Source: Pseudomonadota bacterium
Lineage (GTDB): Bacteria; Actinomycetota; Actinomycetes; Actinomycetales; Cellulomonadaceae
Direction: 5' to 3'
Length of the DNA stretch: 36,669 nt
Assembly (NCBI GenBank): GCA_021833345.1
Contig: JAKBFW010000002.1
Location: 12,528-49,196, forward strand
Shown here: one piece after another, positions 18,726 to 26,734 of the stretch
How the letters are laid out: each line of letters begins with the position of its first letter
How positions within the stretch are numbered: the first letter of the stretch is position 1
Program-made: the position numbers and the translations under genes
Notes under the pieces: model-generated
What the model was told of the DNA's origin: nothing
Seen by the model: the letters and a program-made list of their open reading frames with translations, nothing else
The model's database searches: none

Positions 18726-18731
18726 TAGGCT
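18726..18731 (+). promoter_or_regulatory. Candidate -10 of the O-methyltransferase gene
   Basis: TAGGCT on the plus strand in the 180-base divergent region between sigE and the methyltransferase. A start near 18738 would leave a leader of about 28 bases containing GGAGG at 18756-18760. Confidence 0.5.
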
Positions 18732-18765
18732 CGGCGCGACGTCACGACGATCCACGGAGGCTCCC

Positions 18766-19398
18766 ATCCCGACCGACAAGGCACTCAGCTGGGCCTACAG
18801 CGAGGAGTACCTGCCTGAGAGCGACGTGGTGCTGCGCGCGCGGGATCGCGCCGCCCAGCTCGGGTGCACGCCCGTCCTCCCCGGGGCCGGGGCCGTCCTG
18901 CGCGTGCTGGCGGCCGCGGTGCAGCCACGGGCCGTCGTCGAGATCGGGACCGGCGCAGGGGTCAGCGCCCTCTACCTTCTCGAGGGGATGCCCGAGGACG
19001 GCGTCCTCACGACCATCGACGTCGAGGCCGAGCACCAGCGGGCGGCCAAGCTGGCGTTCGCCGAGGCGTCGATCCGACCCACCCGCACGCGCACGATCTC
19101 CGGGCGCGCGTCGGACGTGCTCCCGCGGCTCACCGACGGCGGCTACGACATGGTGCTGGTCGACGCGGACAAGGAGTCTGCGGCGTACTACGTCGCGCAG
19201 GCGTTGCGCCTGCTGCGCCGTGGAGGCGTTCTCGTCGTGGACAACGCGCTCTGGCACGACCGCGTCGCCGACCCTGCGCGCCGCGACGAGGCCACGACGA
19301 TCCTGCGAGAGATCGGTCGCTCCGTCCGTGAGGACGACCGCCTCGTCCCGGCGCTGCTGCCGTCCGGTGACGGCCTCCTGGTGGCGGTGCGCCGCTGA
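18766..19398 (+). CDS. O-methyltransferase (class I SAM-dependent), probable ATC start
   Basis: A 210-residue SAM-dependent methyltransferase of the catechol/caffeoyl-CoA O-methyltransferase group, equivalent by position to M. tuberculosis Rv1220c. It shows the SAM loop VVEIGTGAGVSALYLL (about 58-73), TTIDVEAEHQRAA, YDMVLVDADKESAAYY and GGVLVVDNALWHDRV. Homologues begin with a segment like TDKALSWAYSEEYLPES. The only codon giving that N-terminus at proper distance (five bases) from the perfect GGAGG is ATC at 18766. No in-frame ATG, GTG or TTG lies nearby; the first GTG downstream is at 18826 and would remove the conserved N-terminus. The substrate is unknown. It diverges from sigE and converges on pepA with 17 bases between. 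Confidence 0.88.
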   Translation: MPTDKALSWAYSEEYLPESDVVLRARDRAAQLGCTPVLPGAGAVLRVLAAAVQPRAVVEIGTGAGVSALYLLEGMPEDGVLTTIDVEAEHQRAAKLAFAEASIRPTRTRTISGRASDVLPRLTDGGYDMVLVDADKESAAYYVAQALRLLRRGGVLVVDNALWHDRVADPARRDEATTILREIGRSVREDDRLVPALLPSGDGLLVAVRR

Positions 19399-19415
19399 CG
19401 TCGAGCAGCGGTCTG

Positions 19416-20990
19416 TCAGTCCAGGCTCTCCAGAAATCGCACGAGCAGACGAGCACCGAAGCCGGTCGGTCCGACCGGGACCTCATGGGCGGCGGCGGTC
19501 GATCGCGCCGCACCGGCGATGTCGAGGTGCGCCCAGCGTCGGCCACCGACGAAGGCCTGGAGGAACAGCGCCGCGGTGATCGAGCCGCCCCCGGTCGACG
19601 AGTCGGCCGCGACGTGGCGGATGTCGGCGACCGACGAGTCGAGCGCGCTGCGGTACTCGGGCACCAACGGCAGGCGCCAGACTCGCTCGCCCGTCGCCTC
19701 GCCCGCCGCCTCCAGGGCCTCGACGAGAGCACCGTCCTCGCTGAACAGCGCCGCGTGGGTGCGGCCGAGCCCGACCGTCGCGGCGCCGGTCAGCGTGGCG
19801 ACGTCGATCAGGATGTCCGGCTCGAGCGTCGCATCGGCGTACGCGAGGGCGTCCGCCAGGACGATCCGACCCTCGGCGTCCGTGTTGAGGATCTCGACGG
19901 TCGTGCCCGAGTACGTCCGGAGCACGTCGGCCGGACGGTAGGACGCACCGCCGAAGGCGTTCTCGGCGAGCGCGAGCACGGCGGTCACGCGGTGGCCGAT
20001 GCCGAGCTCGGCCGCGGCCAGGACCGTCGCGAGCGCGACCGCAGCACCTGCCATGTCCGTCTTCATCGGGAGCATGCTCTCGCGTGGCTTGATCGAGAGC
20101 CCGCCGGTGTCGTAGGTGATCCCCTTGCCGACGACGACCACGTGCTGTGAGGCCTGCGTCACGCGCTCCACGCTCGGCTCGTAGCCGACCGTCACGAGCC
20201 TCGGCGGCGTGGCGGAGCCGGAGCCGACCGCGAGGATCCCACCGAAGCCGCCGGCCTCGAGAGCATCACCGTCGAGAACGGTCACCCGCAGACCCGTCGC
20301 GCGCGAGAGGTCGGCCGCCCGCTCCGCCACCCACTGCGGGTTCTTGACGTTCGAGGGCGTCGCCGCAAGATCGCGCACGAGCCAGGTCGCCCGCGCCGAG
20401 GCGGTCGCCCGGACCGCCGTCGCGGCGACGAGCTCCTCGTGCTTGCCGAGAAGGACGAGCTCGGGCGCAGCCGGCGCGGCCTCGGACGACGCCGGGCGCG
20501 AGCCGGACGTCGCACCGCCGAACGTCGGACTGGTGTAGGCGCCGAGCAGGAACCCCTCGACAAAGCTGCGTGCGGCCTCCGCGGCGCTCCGTCCGGGCTC
20601 GGAGGCGACGGTCGTGACGACCCGCGCCAGACCGGTCGTCGCACGTGCGAGGGCCGCGCCGGCCCGGCGGAGGTCACGCGCGGAGCCGGTCCCGACGCCG
20701 ACCAGGACGAGCCGCTCCGGCAGCCCCTCCCACGGCATCGGGTCGCGCGCGACGAGCGCCCGCGGAAGGTGGAACGTGTAGGTCTCGCCCGCCGCGCCGT
20801 CGAGGCCCGCGCTGTCCGCGAGCCTGGCGAGGTCGATCCCGTAGCGGGCCGCGGCGTCTGCGGTACCGGTCCGCGGCTGGACGTCGTCGTCGCCGTCGGC
20901 CGCCGGGGCGACCGGGACGGCGAGGGCGTCGACCTGCGAGTCGACCAGAGAGGCCCACCCGGCGACGTCCCCCTGCGCGAAGGTCACCAT
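19416..20990 (-). CDS. pepA: Leucyl aminopeptidase (M17 family)
   Basis: Cytosolic two-metal aminopeptidase that removes N-terminal residues and helps recycle peptides. The 524-residue product has a variable N-terminal domain and a conserved catalytic domain. Key motifs are GKGITYDTGGLSIKP (Lys289, Asp294), MKTDMAGAA (Asp312) and NTDAEGRIVLADAL (369-382), which hold the metal ligands and catalytic Lys/Arg. A Ser/Ala-rich insertion sits near residues 160-175. I took ATG 20990; the track start at 21041 is a TTG without support. No clear ribosome binding site precedes the ATG, so the start is less sure than the identity. It lies 56 bases after the DUF3117 gene. Confidence 0.94.
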   Translation of the reverse strand: MVTFAQGDVAGWASLVDSQVDALAVPVAPAADGDDDVQPRTGTADAAARYGIDLARLADSAGLDGAAGETYTFHLPRALVARDPMPWEGLPERLVLVGVGTGSARDLRRAGAALARATTGLARVVTTVASEPGRSAAEAARSFVEGFLLGAYTSPTFGGATSGSRPASSEAAPAAPELVLLGKHEELVAATAVRATASARATWLVRDLAATPSNVKNPQWVAERAADLSRATGLRVTVLDGDALEAGGFGGILAVGSGSATPPRLVTVGYEPSVERVTQASQHVVVVGKGITYDTGGLSIKPRESMLPMKTDMAGAAVALATVLAAAELGIGHRVTAVLALAENAFGGASYRPADVLRTYSGTTVEILNTDAEGRIVLADALAYADATLEPDILIDVATLTGAATVGLGRTHAALFSEDGALVEALEAAGEATGERVWRLPLVPEYRSALDSSVADIRHVAADSSTGGGSITAALFLQAFVGGRRWAHLDIAGAARSTAAAHEVPVGPTGFGARLLVRFLESLD

Positions 20991-21046
20991 GGGGAGCGGA
21001 CGACGCCCGTCCGCCCGGCGCGCAGCCTGCCGAGATACCAACGCAG

Positions 21047-21214
21047 TCAGCTGACGACCGAGCTCAGCGCCTCGCCGAGCTCCTTCGCCTCGACGGCGTT
21101 GAGCTCGACGACGAGTCGCCCACCGCCCTCGAGCGGTACGCGCATGACGATCCCGCGACCTTCCTTGGTCACCTCGAGGGGGCCGTCACCGGTCCTCGGC
21201 TTCATCGCGGCCAT
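21047..21214 (-). CDS. Small DUF3117-family protein
   Basis: A 55-residue protein strongly conserved across actinobacteria (MAAMKPRTGDGPLEVTKEGRGIVMRVPLEGGGRLVVELN...). The matching M. tuberculosis gene is Rv1211. It is predicted to be a compact, mostly beta protein with a C-terminal helix (EAKELGEALSSVV). It has no signal peptide or membrane helix, and its function is not established. The ATG at 21214 has a perfect AAGGAGAG ribosome binding site; the 98-residue track ORF extends into the leader. It has its own promoter-like TAGAAT about 100 bases upstream, and pepA follows on the same strand. Confidence 0.92.
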   Translation of the reverse strand: MAAMKPRTGDGPLEVTKEGRGIVMRVPLEGGGRLVVELNAVEAKELGEALSSVVS

Positions 21215-21312
21215 GGGGGGCTCTCCTTCGTTCGTTCGTGCGTACCGGGCCCGGGCCGCACGGACCTCGAGCGAGGCACGCGGTGGCGTCGAGGGGGCGG
21301 ATGTCCTCGGCC

Positions 21313-21318
21313 ATTCTA
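21313..21318 (-). promoter_or_regulatory. Candidate -10 of the DUF3117 gene
   Basis: TAGAAT on the minus strand, five of six matches to TATAAT, in the 191-base gap 21215-21405. It implies a 5' leader of about 90 bases, long for such a small gene, ending in a cgaacgaacgaaggag run. No clear -35 was seen and I found no riboswitch fold. Confidence 0.55.
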
Positions 21319-21405
21319 GGTCACGGCGCACCGCCGCACCCACGGTTCATCCGTCCCCGGCACCCCGGCCGCCCCGCCCGGCCCGCCTCGGCACGACCGC
21401 GACGC

Positions 21406-22650
21406 TCACGGCGGCCAACCCGATGGCGGCACCAGGCGCCAGAGCTGGTAGGCCCAGAGAAGCTGCAGCCCGGCCATCACGACCACGACCCCGAACAGCA
21501 GCGGACGTCGCCATCGCGCGGGCGGCAGACCAGCCGTGATCGTCGCCATCGGGAACGCGAGCAGCGCGAAGCGGAAGAGGCTCGTGCCGGGTTCGATCAC
21601 GGCAGCGAGATAGCCCAGGTAGGCCGGTGACCAGGACATCAGCTCCGGTCCGAGGCGCCGCGAGGACCGGGAGAGCACGAGCGCGACGACGGTCGCCGCG
21701 ACGACCACCAGCACCACGGGCGCCCATCCACCGAACCAGAACCGCGCCGCGTAGCCCCAGGGCACGAAGGGGGCGACGTGCCGGTCACCGCGCCATGCGC
21801 CCTGCGTCTGCAGGTACGCGTCAGGGACGCCGGTCACCCAACCGCAGATCGCGGGCCAGGCCAGGCCCGAGACAGCGGCCGCGACGGCGAGACCACCCAG
21901 CCCGACGACATCCGCGCGGCGGAGCCGGTCGTCGCCGTGCCGGGAGCTCCGCCAGCGCGTCGCGGCGTGCACCACCACGACGAGGGCCATCGGCAGCGCG
22001 ACGGCGCGCGTGAACCCGAGCGCCAGGACCAGGCCGGCCGTGAGCCAGTACCGGCGCAGGACGAGCGCCGTGAGGGAACCGGCGATCAGCAGCAGCGCGA
22101 GCGACTCGGTGTAGCCGGTCTGCAGCACGACCGAGGACGGGAAGACCGATACCAGCAGGACGGTCGCCAGCGGAAGTCCGGGATGAGCAGCAACGGCTCG
22201 GGGCGCACCGTGGACCACGAGCCGGTGGATCACGAGCATCGCCGCCGCACCGAGCAGCGTCGCGACGACCGGTGCGACGACGTACCACGGACCCGTCGTG
22301 ACCGCCATGACGCCACGGACCAGGAACGGGAACAGCGGGAAGAACGCCCACGCGTTCTGCTGCACGAGCCCGCCGGCGCCGACCGGCAGGGTCGCCGGGT
22401 AGCCGTGCTCCGCGATCTGCCGGTACCAGCTCGCGTCCCACATGACGCCGGTGTACTGCAGGTACGACGGGTCGGCGCCGGTCCACAGCGTCGCCACCTG
22501 GTGACGCGCGACGGCGATGAGCACGACGGCGCTCCACAGCCGGGCTCCGGCAAAGACCACCAGCACCGTGCCCCACCAGGGCAGCCGCGCCCAGGCCCGG
22601 GCCACGGCGGCCGACCGGCCGGGGGCGGGAGCGGCCACGAGCCCGTTCAC
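21406..22650 (-). CDS. GT-C family membrane mannosyltransferase (PIG-V-like)
   Basis: A 414-residue polytopic membrane protein with roughly ten hydrophobic segments. The first outer loop contains VMWDASWYRQIAEHGYP (residues 69-85); the WD pair and the I-A-x-x-G-Y stretch are hallmarks of PIG-V-like GT-C mannosyltransferases, with the acidic residue expected to be catalytic. NAWAFFPLFPFLVRGV and FPSSVVLQTGYTESLALLL follow, also typical. Such enzymes use polyprenyl-phosphate sugars; acceptor and sugar here are unknown. The GTG start overlaps the folP2-like stop (GTGA). The 614-residue track ORF reads backward through the folP2 gene in another frame. Function beyond family level is inference. 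Confidence 0.83.
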   Translation of the reverse strand: MNGLVAAPAPGRSAAVARAWARLPWWGTVLVVFAGARLWSAVVLIAVARHQVATLWTGADPSYLQYTGVMWDASWYRQIAEHGYPATLPVGAGGLVQQNAWAFFPLFPFLVRGVMAVTTGPWYVVAPVVATLLGAAAMLVIHRLVVHGAPRAVAAHPGLPLATVLLVSVFPSSVVLQTGYTESLALLLIAGSLTALVLRRYWLTAGLVLALGFTRAVALPMALVVVVHAATRWRSSRHGDDRLRRADVVGLGGLAVAAAVSGLAWPAICGWVTGVPDAYLQTQGAWRGDRHVAPFVPWGYAARFWFGGWAPVVLVVVAATVVALVLSRSSRRLGPELMSWSPAYLGYLAAVIEPGTSLFRFALLAFPMATITAGLPPARWRRPLLFGVVVVMAGLQLLWAYQLWRLVPPSGWPP

Positions 22651-23588
22651 ACGAGCCCCCGCACCGCGGCCCGAGGCGCCAGGTCGCCGCGGATCGCCGC
22701 GACCATGTCGACGGTGCGACGGGTAGCCAGGACGTCGTGGGTGCGGAACACCCGGGCACCGAGCCACGCCGCGACCGCGGTCGCCGCCAGGGTGCCCTCG
22801 AGCCGATCGTCCGCCGGCAGGCCGAGGGTCTCCCCGATGAAGTCCTTGCGCGAGAGCGCCATCAGCACCGGGTGCCCGAGGGAGGTGAGGGCAGCGGTCC
22901 GTCGAACCAGGTGCAGCGAGTGCCACGTGTTCTTGCCGAAGTCGTGCGTCGGGTCGACGATCACGGATGCCGGGTCGATCCCGAGCGCGACCGCGCGCGC
23001 AGCCGCAGCCGTGAGTGTCGCGAGCACGTCGTCCACGACACCGTCTCGCGGGTCCGCGGAACCGGGGCGCGCCGGGTACGCGACGCGCAACGGGTCCGTG
23101 CGCGGCACCGCCCCCCCGGTGTGCGAGCACACGATGCCGACCCCTGCCTCCGCCGCGACCTCGACCAGGGCTGGGTCGTGCCCCGCCCAGGTGTCGTTGA
23201 CGAGGTCCGCACCGGCCTGCGTCGCCACCCTGGCGACCTCGGAGCGCCACGTGTCGACGCTGATCAGCACGTCCGGCACCTCGGAACGGAGACGCTCGAC
23301 GAGCGGGACCACCCGTCGCAGCTCCTCAGCGGCATCGACCTCGGCACCGCGCCCTGCACGGACCCCGCCGAGGTCGACGATGTCCGCCCCGTCGTGCACC
23401 GCGCGCACCGCGGCGTCGAACGCCTCCTGCTCGCCGTACCGCGCGGCGGCGTAGAAGGAGTCCGTCGTCCTGTTCACGACCGCCATGACGACTGGGTGCT
23501 CCGGACCGAACGCGCGGCCCCGAAGCCTGAGGACCGCACCAGCGGCCGGGACGACGCCACCGACGCCCGGCCCCGTCACGGCTCCCAC
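22647..23588 (-). CDS. folP2: Dihydropteroate synthase-like protein, FolP2 type
   Basis: A 313-residue TIM-barrel protein of the dihydropteroate synthase family. It matches FolP2 of mycobacteria: MAVVNRTTDSFY, VDLGGVRAGRGAEVDAAEE, ISVDTWRSEVARVA, CSHTGGAVPRT, DPTHDFGKNTWHS and ALSRKDFIGETLG. True enzymes carry a D-x-GG-E-STRPG loop and NVTPDSFSDGG; here the STRPG loop is replaced by VRAGRG and the first loop is altered. The pABA-handling residues are therefore missing, and M. leprae FolP2 is reported not to act as the folate enzyme. I expect a different or regulatory role. Start GTG 23588 is tentative; a GTG three codons on is also possible. It follows the LOG gene by 33 bases and overlaps the mannosyltransferase gene. 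Confidence 0.85.
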   Translation of the reverse strand: MGAVTGPGVGGVVPAAGAVLRLRGRAFGPEHPVVMAVVNRTTDSFYAAARYGEQEAFDAAVRAVHDGADIVDLGGVRAGRGAEVDAAEELRRVVPLVERLRSEVPDVLISVDTWRSEVARVATQAGADLVNDTWAGHDPALVEVAAEAGVGIVCSHTGGAVPRTDPLRVAYPARPGSADPRDGVVDDVLATLTAAAARAVALGIDPASVIVDPTHDFGKNTWHSLHLVRRTAALTSLGHPVLMALSRKDFIGETLGLPADDRLEGTLAATAVAAWLGARVFRTHDVLATRRTVDMVAAIRGDLAPRAAVRGLV

Positions 23589-23621
23589 CGCGGGGGACGC
23601 ACGACCCTCCTCATGCGCGCC

Positions 23622-24476
23622 TCATCGCGCGGCGGGCGCGGCCGGGCCGGGCGTGGTGCCGTCGGGCGCGGTGTCCCCGTACGCCGCGCGGAGCGCCGCG
23701 GCCTCCGCCTCCTCCTGGGCGCGGAGCTGCCCGTCGCGCTCGCGCACCACGGCGACCGCCTCGGCCGCGTCGTCGACCACGGTGAGGAGCTCGACGTCGG
23801 CCGGGTTGATCATGCCGCGATCGACGACGGGGCCGCGGATCCAGTCCATCAGCCCGGACCAGTAGGCCGAGCCGATGAGCACGATCGGGAAGCCCGTGAC
23901 CTTGTGCGTCTGGACGAGCGTGAGCGCCTCGAAGAGCTCGTCGAACGTGCCGAAGCCGCCCGGCAGCACGATGAAGCCCTGCGCGTACTTGACGAACATC
24001 GTCTTGCGGGCGAAGAAGTAGCGGAAGTTGACCCCGAGGTCGACCCACTCGTTCATGCCCTGCTCGAAGGGCAGCTCGATGCCGAGCCCGACGGACAGCC
24101 CGCCTGCCTCCCGGGCGCCCCGGTTCGCGGACTCCATGATGCCGGGGCCACCGCCGGTCATCACGGCGTAGCCCGCCTCGACGAGACCACGGCCGACCTG
24201 CACGCCGATCTCGTAGTCGGGATGCTCACGCGCCACTCGTGCCGACCCGAACACGCTGACCGCGGGACCGATGTCCGCGAGTGCGCCGAAGCCCTCGACG
24301 AACTCGCTCTGGATGCGCATCACCCGCCACGGGTCCCCGTGCAGCCAGTCCGACTCGCCACCCGACTCGAGGAGCCGCTGGTCCGTGGTCTTGGTGGGGA
24401 TCATCTTGCCGCGCAGCAGCACGGGCCCCTTGCGGTACCCCCGACCGGGCTGGGGCACTCCCTCGTCGCTCGTCAT
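23622..24476 (-). CDS. LOG-family phosphoribohydrolase (TIGR00730)
   Basis: A 284-residue Rossmann-fold protein of the lysine-decarboxylase-like/LOG family, whose proven members hydrolyse cytokinin (N6-modified adenosine) 5'-monophosphates; the M. tuberculosis equivalent by position is Rv1205. Motifs: SVFGSAR (75-80), MTGGGPGIMESANRGA (106-121) and the signature VLPGGFGTFDELFE (170-183). Before the domain there is a 45-residue segment (GYRKGPVLLRGKMIPTKTTDQRLL) common to the actinobacterial long form. The C-terminus is Ala/Glu-rich and probably disordered. The ATG at 24476 is six bases after TACAGT, which is formed by the last codons of dapE, so it may be leaderless and independently expressed. 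It lies two bases after the dapE stop. Confidence 0.88.
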   Translation of the reverse strand: MTSDEGVPQPGRGYRKGPVLLRGKMIPTKTTDQRLLESGGESDWLHGDPWRVMRIQSEFVEGFGALADIGPAVSVFGSARVAREHPDYEIGVQVGRGLVEAGYAVMTGGGPGIMESANRGAREAGGLSVGLGIELPFEQGMNEWVDLGVNFRYFFARKTMFVKYAQGFIVLPGGFGTFDELFEALTLVQTHKVTGFPIVLIGSAYWSGLMDWIRGPVVDRGMINPADVELLTVVDDAAEAVAVVRERDGQLRAQEEAEAAALRAAYGDTAPDGTTPGPAAPAAR

Positions 24477-24478
24477 GG

Positions 24479-25624
24479 TCAAACTGTATGCAGTGAGCCG
24501 GTCGGGCTCTCGGCCGTGAGCCAGGTCAGCAGCGCCTCGTGGCACACGTCCAGGTGCCAGACGGGGCATCGCTCGTCGTCCTTGTGGGCCAGCAGCGGGT
24601 CTCCGGGTCCGAAGTTCACCGCAGGGACGCCGAGCTCGCTGAACCGGGCGACGTCGGTCCAGCCGTACTTCGGCGCCGGCGCACGCCCGGTGAGCGACGC
24701 CACGGCTGCGACGAAATCCGCGGCGATCGGTGCGTCGAGCCCCGGTCGGGCCCCGGCAGCCGCGTCGACGACGGTGAGCTCGAAGCCGGCGAAGAACTCG
24801 CGGACGTGCGCCTCGGCCTGGGCGATCGACCGGTCCGGCGCGAACCGGAAGTTGACCGTGACGACGCACTCGTCGGGGATCACGTTGCCGGCGATGCCGC
24901 CACGGATGCCGACGGCGTTCATGCCCTCCCGATAGGTCAGCGCATCCACCTCGCGCTCCTGCGGGGTGTAAGCCGTCAGCCTCCGCAGCACCTCACCGGC
25001 GCCGTGGATCGCGTTGACGCCCGTCCACGCACGCGCCGAGTGGGCGGCCACGCCCGGCACCCGGACCTCGACCCGCAGCGTGCCGTTGCACCCCCCCTCG
25101 ATCCCGGCCACGGTCGGCTCACCGAGCACCGCGAAGTCGCCGGCGAGCCACTCGGGGTGGTTCCGCAGGACCCGGCCCAGACCGTTGCGCGAGGCCTCGA
25201 CCTCCTCGTTGTCGTAGAAGACCCACGTCACGTCCCGTGCGGGCGCGACGAGCCGGGAGGCGAGGGACAGGGCCACCGCGACGCCGCCCTTCATGTCGAC
25301 GGTTCCCCGGCCCCAGAGCTCGTCGTCCCCGGCGACGCCGCTCTCGGCGTGCTGCAGCCGGGACGGGAGGTTGCCCGCGATCGGCACCGTGTCGAGATGT
25401 CCCGCGATCACGACCCGGCTGAGGCGGCCCAGCCGGGTCCGCGCGACGACGGTGTCCCCGTCGCGCAGCACCTCGAGGTGCGCGCACGCACGGAGCGCGG
25501 TCTCGACGGCATCGGCCAGAGCCTGCTCCTCACCGCTCACCGAGGGGACGTCGCACAGGGCACGGGTCAGGTCGACGAGGGCTGCGGAGAGATCGAGGAC
25601 GAGCGGTGCTGAGGTCGCGGTCAC
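24479..25624 (-). CDS. dapE: Succinyl-diaminopimelate desuccinylase
   Basis: M20-family zinc hydrolase that removes succinate from N-succinyl-LL-diaminopimelate in lysine and peptidoglycan precursor synthesis. The 381-residue product has AGHLDTVP (His76, Asp78), [10 protein letters not shown] (bridging Asp110), YDNEEVE (Glu140 catalytic, Glu141 ligand), [27 protein letters not shown], and [16 protein letters not shown] near the end, the last metal ligand. The GTG at 25624 follows TAGGGT by six bases, so it is probably leaderless. It diverges from dapD across 84 bases and is followed by the LOG gene. Confidence 0.95.
   Translation of the reverse strand: MTATSAPLVLDLSAALVDLTRALCDVPSVSGEEQALADAVETALRACAHLEVLRDGDTVVARTRLGRLSRVVIAGHLDTVPIAGNLPSRLQHAESGVAGDDELWGRGTVDMKGGVAVALSLASRLVAPARDVTWVFYDNEEVEASRNGLGRVLRNHPEWLAGDFAVLGEPTVAGIEGGCNGTLRVEVRVPGVAAHSARAWTGVNAIHGAGEVLRRLTAYTPQEREVDALTYREGMNAVGIRGGIAGNVIPDECVVTVNFRFAPDRSIAQAEAHVREFFAGFELTVVDAAAGARPGLDAPIAADFVAAVASLTGRAPAPKYGWTDVARFSELGVPAVNFGPGDPLLAHKDDERCPVWHLDVCHEALLTWLTAESPTGSLHTV
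24483..24488 (-). promoter_or_regulatory. Candidate -10 for leaderless LOG-family gene
   Basis: TACAGT on the minus strand, formed by the penultimate dapE codons, six bases before the ATG at 24476. Confidence 0.45.
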
Positions 25625-25630
25625 GCCCCG

Positions 25631-25636
25631 ACCCTA
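25631..25636 (-). promoter_or_regulatory. Candidate -10 for leaderless dapE
   Basis: TAGGGT on the minus strand, six bases before the GTG at 25624, in the dapE/dapD divergent region. Confidence 0.6.
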
Positions 25637-25695
25637 CCGATCGGTGCGTCGGCCCGAGCCCGCAGACGCATGCGGCAACGCACCGGGACGGCGGT

Positions 25696-25701
25696 TATGG
25701 T
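25696..25701 (+). promoter_or_regulatory. Candidate -10 for leaderless dapD
   Basis: TATGGT on the plus strand, seven bases before the ATG at 25709. Together with the dapE hexamer it makes an 84-base bidirectional region able to drive both genes without 5' leaders. The same bases hold an alternative in-frame ATG at 25697. Confidence 0.55.
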
Positions 25702-25708
25702 CGTGCCC

Positions 25709-26683
25709 ATGACTGACGTGACGACCGCGCGGAACGCCTGGGGCTTCGGGCTGGCCACCGTGACCGACGACGGCACGACCCTCGAGGTCTGGTACCCGCA
25801 CCCCGCGCTCGGCGCCGCGCCGACCGACCCGAGCATGCCGAGCGAGCTCCTCACGCTCGCCGGGCGCGACGACCTCCGGAGGGTGAGCACGGTCGTCGTG
25901 CGCACCGAGATCGACCTCGACGGCCCGCCGGTCGACGCCGCCGACGCGTACCTGCGCCTGCACCTGCTCTCGCACCGGCTCGTCGTGCCGCACGGCCAGA
26001 ACCTGGACGGCATCTTCGGGGTGCTGTCGAACGTGGTCTGGACCGACCGGGGCCCGTGCTCGGTCGACGGGTTCGAAGACACCCGCCTCCGGTTGCGCGC
26101 CGCGACGGGGACGCCGGTGACGGTGCTCGGGATCGACAAGTTCCCGCGCATGGTCGACTACGTCGTCCCGACCGGGGTGCGGATCGCCGATGCCGATCGT
26201 GTGCGCCTCGGCGCCCACCTCGCCCCCGGGACGACGGTCATGCACGAGGGCTTCGTCAACTACAACGCCGGGACGCTGGGCGTCTCGATGGTCGAGGGCC
26301 GCATCTCCTCGGGGGTCGTGGTCGGGGACGGGAGCGACATCGGCGGCGGCGCCTCGATCATGGGGACGCTGTCGGGCGGCGGCAAGGAGGTCGTCTCGAT
26401 CGGGCGCCGGTCGCTGCTCGGAGCCAACGCCGGCCTGGGCATCCCGCTCGGCGACGACTGCGTCGTGGAGTCCGGCCTGTACGTGACGGCGGGGACCAAG
26501 GTCACCCTCGTCGGGTTCACGGACGCCGCCGGCGCGGACCTCAGCGGCTCGGTCGTCAAGGCACGCGAGCTCGCGCGGGTCGACAACGTCCTCTTCCGTC
26601 GCAACTCGCTGACGGGCGGGGTCGAGGCGGTCACGCGCGCCGGGACCGGGATCGAGCTGAATGCCGCGCTGCACGCCAACTGA
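25709..26683 (+). CDS. dapD: Tetrahydrodipicolinate N-succinyltransferase
   Basis: Transfers succinyl from succinyl-CoA to tetrahydrodipicolinate, the entry of the succinylase branch towards diaminopimelate. The 324-residue product has the long actinobacterial N-terminal domain, then a left-handed beta-helix region with [21 protein letters not shown] (catalytic region), [33 protein letters not shown], and [29 protein letters not shown] hexapeptide repeats. The ATG at 25709 gives [20 protein letters not shown] 25697 would add four residues (MVVP). It diverges from dapE and is followed 51 bases later by the lysozyme-like gene. Confidence 0.95.
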   Translation: MTDVTTARNAWGFGLATVTDDGTTLEVWYPHPALGAAPTDPSMPSELLTLAGRDDLRRVSTVVVRTEIDLDGPPVDAADAYLRLHLLSHRLVVPHGQNLDGIFGVLSNVVWTDRGPCSVDGFEDTRLRLRAATGTPVTVLGIDKFPRMVDYVVPTGVRIADADRVRLGAHLAPGTTVMHEGFVNYNAGTLGVSMVEGRISSGVVVGDGSDIGGGASIMGTLSGGGKEVVSIGRRSLLGANAGLGIPLGDDCVVESGLYVTAGTKVTLVGFTDAAGADLSGSVVKARELARVDNVLFRRNSLTGGVEAVTRAGTGIELNAALHAN

Positions 26684-26734
26684 TCACGGTCGGACCGTGT
26701 CGGGGCGACCCTGCGAGCGGTACCTGATGTCACC

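Noticed and set aside
19399-19415. Bidirectional terminator between the methyltransferase and pepA genes
   Set aside because: The 17-base gap shows no convincing inverted repeat or T-run; the same holds for the gaps at 27638-27645 and 30901-30910.
21215-21405. Riboswitch or small RNA in the DUF3117 leader
   Set aside because: The leader is about 90 bases but I could not find a conserved aptamer pattern; only the TAGAAT and the ribosome binding site can be supported.
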